Part shown: positions 23,121-32,737 of the stretch, piece after piece
Numbering within the stretch: position 1 is the stretch's first letter
How the letters are laid out: each line of letters begins with the position of its first letter
Assembly (NCBI GenBank): GCA_963681505.1
Contig: OY811984.1
Coordinates: 4,384,858 to 4,448,857, forward strand
Reading direction: 5' to 3'
Length of the DNA: 64,000 nucleotides
DNA from: Eunapius fragilis
Taxonomy: Eukaryota; Porifera; Demospongiae; Spongillida; Spongillidae
Program-made: the position numbers and the translations under genes
The notes under the pieces: generated by a model
What the model was told of the DNA's origin: nothing
The model's input: only the letters and a program-made list of their open reading frames with translations
Database searches by the model: none

Positions 23121-26100
23121 TGGAGAGAAGCTCTCACAGAGCACGTCAAATAAGGATGCTGCACCACCTGTGAAAAGTAAGTACTTAGCCCTGGTTGCTG
23201 AATTGGTGATGTAATGAATACAATTCCTTGACAGAACCAATACCGGTGGCAGAATTCTCAAAATATGTCCGCGACATGAAGACAAAATTTGAGAAGGAGT
23301 TTTCAGTAGGTGACAGTTATAATAATTGCAACACGTCACCTTACTATTGTGTTCCCAGTCCATCCCTCTTGAGACGTCTGCACCGCAGAGCTGTGGTGCA
23401 CTGTCCTGCAACAGAAAAAAGAATCGCTACAATAATATCCTTCCGTGTGAGAATCTGTTGTTTTCTTGTAGAGTAATCCTCAATGAATGCATACCTGATA
23501 TAAACCCCAAGCTGATTGGCAGTAAAATTGATGATAGGGATCATTTAAATTATTGTGCTTTTAGATGATGACTCTAGAGTGAAACTGAAACCACTTGAGA
23601 GTGTTGAAGGCTCTGACTATATCAATGCCAGTTTTGTTGATGTGAGTTTGCAGTTGCATCCTGCGGGAGTTAGTCCAATGTATTTATTTCTCTTCCACAT
23701 TAGGACTACAGCAATCTGCAGTACATTGTTGCACAAGGACCTCTGGCAAACACAGTTGGAGACTTCTGGAGGATGATCTGGGAGTACAAACTGACCACAA
23801 TAGTGATGTTGACCAAGTGCTACGAGGATGAGAAGGTGTGGGGAGGGGGATCAGGTTCCTTATTTTTACCACCATCCTTCTGCCCTTCACAGGCAAAATG
23901 TGAGTCCTACTGGCCCTCGGAGGTTGACCAGAGCCTAGAGTATGGAGCAACTCACCTTGTGACACTCCAGTCCGTTGTAGCGTGTACCGACTACGACATG
24001 CGTACCTTCACTGTCACTGAGGTGGGCCAAAGGTGTTCTGCAAGTACATGTACCCAGTTCATCTCACCTTATCCCATTAGATCAACAACGATGATGAGCC
24101 GCCACTCTCTGTAACTCAGTTCCAGTATTTGGGGTGGTCTGACCATGGTGTGCCGGAGAGTGCCACTCCTATCCTCACATTTGTTCGCCGCGTTCAGAGG
24201 CTGCGTCCTGTGGGTGTGCCGCTGCTGGTCCACTGCAGTGCTGGGGTGGGGCGCTCTGGGGCGTTCGTCACCCTCGACAGCATGCTTCAGAAGATGGACG
24301 CGGAGCAGGTGATCGATGTGTACAACTTTGTCTCTCGGATACGATCTAAGCGTGGTCGTATGGTGCAGACAGCGGTGAGTGTTGTTGTTGTAACGCCTGG
24401 TGCAAGTACCGTCTGTGTGCGTTTGATTGCCTTGCTGTTTAGGGTCAGTACATTTTCATTCACTATGCATTGGAAGAGGCAGCAACTTGTGGACGAACAG
24501 AGATTCTTTTGCCCAACCTAAGAGTTGTTATGGGACAACTGTCACAGGTGTCTTCTTCAACTGGTAAAAGTGGCTTTGAAAGTCGGTTCAAGGTTAGCAG
24601 TGTAGAAGGCATGGAAGAATAGTTACTATTCTACACACACTTTCAGCTCCTGAACGATGTGAGTAAAAAGGTTTCCAAGGAAGCCTGCTCCGTTGGTCTT
24701 CAACCTCACAACTTGGAGAAGAATTGTGACCCTCAATGCATTCCCTGTAGGTGTGGTGTGGAGGTGGGGAGGAAATCTTGAATTATAAAGACCTTATTAG
24801 GTGTTAATGTTACTGCAACTGCCTAAATAATATTTTCAGTTACTATCGGCCTTTGACTTTTTTTTCATATGGAGTCAAAGCCTTTCATCATGTTTTGGGT
24901 ATCAACAGATGACTTCTGCCGAATAAAGCTGAAACCCCAAGCTGATGTTGGAAGTGACTACATCAATGCAAGTGCTGTGAATGTAAGTAGAGAATATGAA
25001 GGTTTGTACTGTTTTGAGCACAGGTGCATTCGCTGCATTCTCCTCAGGGATATGAGCGTTACTGTACATACTTTGTGACTCAAGTTCCATTGAAACACAC
25101 AATACCGGACTTCTGGCAAATGATTGCAGAGTATGATAGCAGGGTGATTGTTTTGTGTGATAAGGATACAGAACAGGTGCGAGACGTCAAGTGTGCTAGT
25201 ACCTACATGTATGCCGTTGTATGCTGTTGTTGGATGGGCCGGGTTGGAAGGGTTTGATAGGGTCAGGCTGCAGCACTGTGAGAATGACTAGCATTTATGG
25301 ATTGTTGGTTTCAAATTTTGGATTGTTAATTTGTTCATGTGCAATGCATAATTATTTTCATGGATTCCAAACTGATTTCCATTTGTAGGTCTTTTGGCCA
25401 ACTGAAATTGGTAGCACAGCTACATATGGACAGCTGGAAGTGACTCTCTCCACTGAGGAGTGCATGCCAGACTTCACTGTTCGAACTGTTGAGATTAAAA
25501 CACTTAGTGCCAAGGTAAGCTAGTATGACTTTTCATTCTGGGTATTTTATATTTATTCAAGAATTTATATAATTTTTAAATTTATCCAGCGACCTGGAAA
25601 GAGCACATTTTCAATATTCCATTACACCAATTGGTCGGCAAATGGCTGCCCCAGTTCAACGTCATCCCTGTGTGCAATGATTGAGAAGTTCAGTCTGGTG
25701 TGGAGGAAGACAAAGAACAAGCCAGTAACTGTCATGTGCAGGTGTGGTACAACTGCTTAGTTTTATGTGGGTACTTAGTGAGCCATTATCCTACGCAGCT
25801 ATGGAGGTGGTTGCAATGGCTTGTTATATGGGTACTTTGTTAGTCATTATCCTACACTGCAAGTTATGTGGGTACTTAGTGAGCCATTATCCTACATAGC
25901 AATGGAGGTGGTTGCAGTGGCTTGTTATATGGGCACTTAGTGAGCCATTATCCTGGGGGGATTGTTATGTGGGTACTTAGTGAGCCATTATCCTACACAG
26001 CAATGGGGGTGGTTGCAGTGGCTTGTTATATGGGCACTTAGTGAGCCATTATCCTGGGGGGGATTGTTATGTGGGTACTTAGTGAGCCATTTTCCTACAC

Positions 26101-27430
26101 AGCAATGGGGGTGGTTGCAGTGGCTTGTTCATCTGCATCCACTACCAGTTGGACCGCATCAAACTTGAGGGGGTTGTGGATTTCTTTTCTTGCATAAAGG
26201 TGTTGCGTGCTCAGCGACCCTCTCTGGTGGCTAATCCAGTAAGTTTTAAGTGTCATTTTATCTCTGTGGTTTGCGTGCATGTACTTGCATCTAGTGCTTA
26301 CAAAAAAAAAAGCTAGCCTTCATTTATAAAATTATGTTATTATGAGCATTTTATGTTAAGATAGAAGTCGTTTTAACTGCAACATTTAATCCCAAAAGGA
26401 ATTTGAATGGTAAGTGGTTATGTCTCATTGGTGTAGTGGTAGGATGTTGTGATGCCAGATTAGAGTGTAGTGGCTCCATTCCCAGAGATGTACAACTCCT
26501 CGTCATGATGCACACACATCCCTCGTTGATGCACATGTACAATTACAAATGTACCTCCATTGCTGATGTACAATCAAACTGTGAGGGATCACTCAACTAT
26601 GTTCTAAACCATTTATTTAATTTTTCATTTAACAACCTTGTGTTGATACTGTTGCATTTTTACTTTTTAGAATATTTTGATGGAGAGCAAGTCAAACAAA
26701 TTTTATATAGTCAATATTTGATCCCAAAAGGCATGAGACATGCACATCAGAGGTGGATCCAGGATTTATAAAAAGGGGTGATTTTAAATGAATAGTGATA
26801 AGAGCAGCACCCTTGGGATGGGTCACCCCTCCTGCTCAGCGAGGGGGTAAGGGGAGCGCTGTAAGCTCCCCCATTGGGGTCTGTGGTGTAGCTCCAAAAG
26901 TCAACACTTTTTGTGTACATTAATAAAGAAATGAACCAGTTAACATTTTCATTGTGGGTATGAAAGTGGCCCCTCTGGATCTGCCAGTGCATACTGTATG
27001 TATTTTATGTTTTACATTGGTTATTTCCTTCTCTCGTCCTTAGCTTTTAGCTTGTCAAATTCCCTATGATTATTCTACATTGTACAATCTTTACACCCTA
27101 CACAGTTTTTTAAATTTATTCTTAAAATCATTTCATGTTGTGCATATAGAGACTGATACAAAGCAAATTACATATGTGAGTGCATACTCGGTTATGTTCT
27201 GCATTGGTTACTTTATTTTTCTTTCTTCTATATTAGAGTTACTTATATAAACTTAGAATGCATAGTGGTAACACTTGATGTGATCACAAAAATAACATTG
27301 GCAGGTTATTCACAGTGGTCTTAACTGTAGTTTCACAAACTCTCTACTTACATTTCAGGAGCAGTACGCATTTTGCCACAAAGCTGTGGTTGATTACTTG
27401 GACACCTTTGGTACTTATGCCAACTTCTAA
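23121..27430 (+). CDS. Tandem protein tyrosine phosphatase (active D1, degenerate D2), in frame with BBS4
   Basis: Exons 23121-23176 ([18 protein letters not shown]), 23235-23305 ([19 protein letters not shown]), then D1: [39 protein letters not shown], acid loop GWSDHGVPE (Pro replaced by Ser, Asp kept), P-loop [10 protein letters not shown] (about 24231), and a Q-loop region ([16 protein letters not shown]). D2 follows: [47 protein letters not shown] at the acid-loop position (Asp lost) and P-loop CSNGGGCSG (invariant Arg replaced by Cys), ending [18 protein letters not shown] and TAA at 27428-27430. This is the D1/D2 plan of receptor PTPs, with D1 catalytic and D2 a likely pseudophosphatase. 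No ectodomain or membrane segment precedes it. The only open sequence upstream in phase is BBS4. Confidence 0.88.
25755..26130. repeat. Tandem ~100-bp repeat copying the head of the D2 active-site exon
   Basis: The 5' end of the D2 catalytic-loop exon (ACAG/CAATGGGGGTGGTTGC) and its upstream intron are repeated with a period of about 100 bp. Exon-head copies start near 25798, 25899, 26000 and the used one near 26102. The first three carry an AG acceptor and the CxNGGGCxG coding head but diverge after GGCTTGTT. Confidence 0.85.
26422..26490 (+). pseudogene. tRNA-like sequence (possible tRNA-derived SINE head)
   Basis: Contains an A-box-like TGGTGTAGTGGTAGGA and a B-box-like GGCTCCATTCCC at tRNA spacing, with a TGCC centre resembling a Gly-GCC anticodon loop. 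The acceptor stem pairs only partly (TCTC/GAGA). It lies in the last PTP intron. A tRNA pseudogene or SINE head is more likely than a working tRNA. Confidence 0.4.
26750..26992. mobile_element. Short TIR element (MITE-like) in PTP intron
   Basis: The left end CAGAGGTGGATCCAGGATTT and the right end, read on the other strand, CACTGGCAGATCCAGAGG share a GATCCAG core. The interior is non-coding. Same end style as the elements at 4.0 and 22.5 kb. Confidence 0.5.
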
Positions 27431-28638
27431 GAGATGCCAAATGAGACATTGCAACCTGGTCACTTTTCCTTCTTTAGCATGTATTGTATTTTTATCGGTA
27501 TACTCTATGTATGCAAGAAACAGTCTCTGTTCTGATAATACATGTATTGCTACACAGAGGCATAGCTGTTTAATGAACATCAAATTTCGATTGATATTCT
27601 GTCATTAATACCAATCCCAACTATATTGGATAGTGTCTAGCATTATCACTCTTCTGGGGGTTATAATTTTATCACCATAATTATAGGTACTTGACAAAAA
27701 ATGTTAGAAATTAAAATTCATGCATATTTAAATGAATCACTTTAAAGTGCATGGTTTTCAAAGCTGCTTTTCTTTTTTGTCTAGCGAACAGGAGATATGC
27801 ACCAAGCACGGATATGACAATGTATGGGGATCAATGTAGAAAGATTAGTGATCGCTATCATGGCGATCTTGAAATGTTTGTAACTTTATAGTCTTTTAGC
27901 ATTTTCACCCCAAATTTCAATACTGCATGGTGTAAACCAGCAGGATAGGACAAAGAATTCGGTGCTAAGAGGTAAATGAAAAGAACTCAAAAGTCAAAAT
28001 CTCATATTGGAGTACTCATGAGTTGGAAAACGAGTTAGGGAAGATACTTTTACTTTCAGTTACAGCTAGTGTTAGCTAGTTATACATTGATAAATGCCTG
28101 TTTTAATTCCCAGGCCCTTTTCCACTAGCCTATAAGGTATTTGCAAACCACTGATCACTACTTCTGACGTGAGGCTCAACATCTCCTCTGAACTTGCAAG
28201 TTATAGCATGGTGGCTTCATAGCAGCTTCTCTAGAACCAATACTGGTCCCTGCAATGGAACATCATACAATGCAAGAGCCAGTACAACTTCCTGAGATAG
28301 AGGTTGCAGATGCTGCTCTCCCACCAGGAGATACCACGATAAGGTATCTCAGCTCAGGAGATCCACCATATGCATGTAGTATTGATTTGGACTCGTACTC
28401 ATTGATACCTCTGTTTGAATGTGCATGACATAATGTTACTGTCAAATCATGCGACACAAAAATATAACACTTTGCAGGCTACTGTGCAAATTCATACAGT
28501 AAGTTCACACAAGAACATAAAAAGATGATTATATATCAGAAATCACATTGGTGTATAGTTTTCACTTTAGGCAGCACAAATTATCAGATTAATACACTAA
28601 TTATGATTTTCAAAAATCACTTAGTTCAATGCATGACG
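27431..28638. other. Intergenic, no gene recognised
   Basis: AT-rich sequence between the 3' end of the phosphatase and the 3' end of the convergent MYND gene. Short frames only. The minus-strand frame at 28263-28457 resembles nothing I know. Confidence 0.4.
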
Positions 28639-30669
28639 TCACTTCTTTAGCATAGCAGTTGTGTGCTGAAGTTTGTGCATAGGCCAGTGGGTCCTCTGGC
28701 ATATTTCATTGCAGTAGACCACCAAGTGGCATGGACAGCGCTTGAGAGCAGCGTTTCTTTTTCCACAACTGGAACATCCAACTTCAACTCCTAGTGAAGG
28801 CCCTATAGCAGTTCCCTGGATAGCTTGCATGGCACGTGTAGAGCTCTTGAATACTTGAACAAATGAATATGGAAATGGAGGCTTGGAACAAACTGCGATG
28901 GAAGGGTGAACAACTTTGATACCTTTGGATGATATCAGGGTAACAAAATCACCCTTCCAATCAAAATAAAAGGATGGCATAAAGAAGCAAACAGTTACAT
29001 GATTTCTCACAGTCCTCTCGTATGCCATAGAATTGACTGCATGATGCACATGAATAGGATTACCAAATTTTGCAAACAAACCCTCGCCTCCAAAAATGCT
29101 ATCTTCCAACTTGATTGAGATGTGATCGATAGGTAGTGCCTGTTGAGTACAGAGTGGACACTGATCAGTAGAAGTGACAAGATGAATATGAAGATTATGA
29201 AGGAGAGCATGAGTCTGAATATGAAGTAAATATGTCTGCATTTTGTCATCATTTCTCAGACGCATGCAAAAACTATCCCAAAACTGATATGTTTCAATAG
29301 GGTCATCGTGGTGTAAGTTTGAAGCAAAGCAACAGTAGGAAAGTACAGCAGTTTCTGCAGTTCCTAAACAACTTTTCATTAATAGTGGTCACTTTGGTTA
29401 ATCCAATGAGGGCATCCACAATATCTGGTCTTGAATCCAAACTACCAATCTTCAATAATTGTGTAGATGTGTACCATATTATTTTCCTCGCATCACATCC
29501 AGTACATTCTCGAAACCAAAGCTTTATCCCAAACAATGAGGGAATCAGTTTAGGGTCAAATCCGAACATATCAGACAGATACTTTTCAACAGAATGAGCA
29601 ACTTGATATATCATGCTCGATGACAACATATAGCCACCTTTATCTACAAGAGGCATGCTAGATACAACAAGTACCAAAGGGCTTAAGTAGTCAATTAAAT
29701 TTGAACTGTCAACACAATCGAATTTGTTGCTTTCCCTTGATAACTTTTGGCAGTGTGCAATGGCATCCAAGTTATTAAAATAAAATTTGATTTTTTTATC
29801 CTAAGATGTAAGAATATATCCAGCTGCTATCAAATACACTGTAAACTGCTGGACACTGTTACCTAATAGAGGATGATCTTCAAGGTTTTTCTTATCAACA
29901 TACCGAAGCCCCTTCATATCAGGATACCACTGAGATAGGTTTTCATCTGAAAAAAAGCATGAGTGCAGGAATGATGTATACGGCGTTGCAAAACAACTCA
30001 TATTATAGGTTCCATGTTCTTCAAAGAATGTTGGATTCAAAACCTTCTGCATACTGATCTCTGCACATGCACTGAACATTTTGGCATATGCACTGCCTTG
30101 CTTCAAGTAACTTTGATAATCAGCAGCCATTGCATCAATCACAGTATCTTTATAGATGACTGGAGAGGTTAATTGACGCACACACTCTCTATGATACTGT
30201 AAATTTTTTGCGCGAATTGGACATTTATCTCGTTTACTTTTCACTGTCTCAATGGTAATAGGTTGTTTGCTACTAAGACGTTTCAGCCACAATTTCCAAA
30301 TTCTGCGTATCCTACTCGGTGTGTCTTCTTCAAAATTACACAAGTGGCATATTAGGGCCTTCGTGCTAGCCCATTGGTTTGTTGATTCAGATAATGACAG
30401 TAAATCTGTTAAGTGATCTTGCAATACATCTACATGCTGTGGCAACAGTTCGTGGCAGTACCAAATAGACCACAGAGACGGAATCCATTTCGTTGGGTGA
30501 ATATCCGCGTTTTTAAGCAGTACATGTAGAAATAGAACATTTCTTGCATGTACTGAATTGCATCTGTCGTTTAAATGGAAACTGATTCCGTTGAGCCGCT
30601 TATTACCACAAAAGCTCGGGTGAAAATTGTCAACTAGTGTACGTATGCAAGACCTTATGTCACCACATC
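28639..30669 (-). pseudogene. DUF4470/MYND-finger gene, 3' part (interrupted)
   Basis: Downstream of the insertion the minus strand resumes as GDIRSCIRTLVDNF ... LNGISFHLNDRCNSVHARNV, which completes a DUF4470-type N-terminal domain (LGCGDxR, LND, ARN motifs). A long helical middle follows (WSIWYCHELLPQHVDVLQ; GTYNMSCFATPYTSFLHSCF). The C-terminus is a MYND zinc finger (CSSCGKRNAALKRCPC, YCNEICQRTHWPMHKLQH). An in-frame TAG at 29801-29803 lies just before the continuing frame (KIKFYFNNLDAIAHC), and the frame shifts between about 29303 and 29379. With the 6.3 kb insertion the gene looks dead, unless small introns remove these lesions. DUF4470-MYND proteins form a poorly understood family. Confidence 0.75.
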
Positions 30670-31131
30670 CATAGATATTAGACTGGAAGGGATTGGAAAC
30701 CAGACCAATTAATGGTAAGTTAGCCGTACTGGTTAACTGAGGTTAGTGGACCGATATGGGCATGCGCATGCGCTGCATTTGGCACTCATTGCAGGCCCCT
30801 TTTGTTGAGCGTGGCTGCATTTAGGTGCGCATGGTATTTTGCTTTTGTTTTTATTTTTGTTTTTTAATTTTATTTTCCGTTACCTAGCAAGAGGGGTTTT
30901 TAACCGCCGATATACTCTCCGGCTCCGGCCGTGATCAGGTGTTGGGCATCCAGAAGTTCCCTCCTGGCTCCCCCAAGCATTGCTGCTATCGGAAGGGGTG
31001 CCTATTGTGGGTCCGAGACCCTGCCGGCTGCTGGCACGCGTGAGCCAGGGGGATGGGCCCAGCACCTTGCCAAACCCTTGCTAGGGGCGGGTCGCGGTGG
31101 GGTTGGGGCGTCGCAGCTCCATGAGAGTCCA

Positions 31132-31304
31132 TTAAATAGAGTTTAAGGTAGTTAAACGCAGTTAACCGACCATGGCGCACGTGTCGTATCGCCCGCCGGG
31201 AAAGTAATAGGTATATAAGGTCCTGGCGCATGCGTCAGACACACGTGCGTTCGAACCTAGCGGTCCAGACCTCGGTAACATTGCCAGCGCAGTTTTTTCT
31301 TTTT
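31132..31304 (+). repeat. Split direct repeat A1
   Basis: Identical by eye to 35769-35941 (A2), starting TTAAATAGAGTTTAAGG and ending in T6CT5. It contains GGTATATAAGG, a TATA-like element that would serve as the retrotransposon promoter upstream of Gag. Confidence 0.85.
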
Positions 31305-31312
31305 CGACTGAA

Positions 31313-32553
31313 ATGGTGGAGAAACCTACCCGGAGTGGAGAGGAGACGCAAGAGGTGCAAGATGGCGAAGACTCTCCTCCATTTAGCGAGCGCCAGTTGG
31401 CATGGATGGCTAATTTCGTGGCGCGTAATGGCCAGGCCTCGTCTTCCTCTACGCAAGCGTCGACCTCCTCTTCCCAATCGTCGTCCTCCTCCAGTAAGTC
31501 CATTGTTAAGTACATTTATTAGTCGTTGCTATAAGAAGACGCATGAGAATGTATTCGATCGATCGAGTGTTTTCACTCGTGACAGAGAAGCGGTATGGAA
31601 GGTTGTCTAAACCAGCGTCGCCCGAATCCCGCCCGAATCTAAAAAATCGACATTTACAACGGCAGCGTGGGCATGCATAATCAGTGTATACCGTGGTGCA
31701 TATGTGTTGTATCTCTATATTTATAGATTTGACCACCAAGGCTCCCCCCGAGACGAGCACCGAGATGCCAACGTTTACGCCACTCGGTGAGGCAGGGGTC
31801 ACCCTGCTGCAACAGCTGCCAAGAGAGCCCGCAATCGCCGTGCAACTGGCATTCGACCCGGTCGCGACACTACCGGCGCGCTTGGTCAAACGGATTTTGG
31901 ACTTCGACTTCGTCGAGATGTCCGATATGCTCCCCGATGCATGGCAGGAAGACTCTATTCCGGGATACGACCCGCTATCATCGTCGCGCCGAGTCGTCCG
32001 AAGGGCACCGATCACGGAGATCACGCTCTGGCTAGAAGGGTTTGGTCGGTTGGCCTCAGTCCTTACCTCAAGGTACCCCGGCAAGGCAGCCGAGATGTGG
32101 GCGTACCAGTCGTCGATAATTCGTGCCGCACGAAACTACGACGGTACTGCGTGGGTAGTCTACGACCGGCAATTCCGTCGCGAGGCCCTGGCTCGAAGGG
32201 ACCTAAATTGGTCGGTGACCAATGCGCGGCTATACAGTGAAGGATTTACCGGGCGCGCCAAAGTGATCCCTCGTTGCCGTTATTGTCTCAGCGAGACGCA
32301 CGATCTGCGGGCCTGCCCCGTGAACCCTGACAACCTAGACCCGACGAGTCGGAGGCAATCGAGTCCCGGCGCTTCGGGGAAGGACGTGTGCCGCAACTAT
32401 AACGAGGGGAAATGCCGGTACAGCCGCTGCAAGTACCAGCACGTCTGCCGAGAATGCCATTCCCCCCATCCATGGTCTTCGTGCCCTAGGAACACACGTA
32501 CACATCGGGAGGACCGTGATGGTCGGGACCGCTCCCGCCCACCTCGCCAATGA
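31313..32553 (+). CDS. Ngaro Gag-like protein with CCCH zinc finger, one intron
   Basis: Exon 1 31313-31493 starts MVEKPTRSGEETQEVQDGED and is Ser/Thr/Gln-rich. A GTAAGT...TATAG intron (31494-31726) joins in phase to exon 2 (31727-32553). Exon 2 carries LPARLVKRILDFDFVEMSDM and LPDAWQEDSIPG, a helical middle (RSVV-type WVVYDRQFRREALARRDLNW), GRAKVIPRCRYCLSETHDLR and a C-terminal zinc-binding end (CRNYNEGKCRYSRCKYQHVC, then CRECHSPHPWSSCP). This is the usual ORF preceding RT in DIRS/Ngaro elements and is thought to bind the element RNA. No stop or shift is seen. Confidence 0.78.
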
Positions 32554-32596
32554 CAAACTCGGGACTTGTGCATGTAATTGTTTACCGCGGGTGTTG

Positions 32597-32703
32597 GAAC
32601 ACATGGAAAATCACCTCTTATTGATTGGTTTAATGGTTTAAAAGGGAAGGTCGTCCGTAAATCACCTCTTATTGATTGGTTCATTCATGGTTTAAAAGGG
32701 GGG
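32597..32703 (+). repeat. Two-copy ~53-bp direct repeat between Gag and RT frames
   Basis: AATCACCTCTTATTGATTGG followed by ATGGTTTAAAAGGG occurs twice back to back in the untranslated or intronic spacer between Gag and RT. Confidence 0.8.
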
Positions 32704-32737
32704 GTTGCCTCCGCTCAGTTGAGCGTGAACGCCTGCC

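Noticed and set aside
31506-32084. 192-codon minus-strand frame opposite Gag
   Set aside because: Shadow of the GC-rich Gag exon. No recognisable features.
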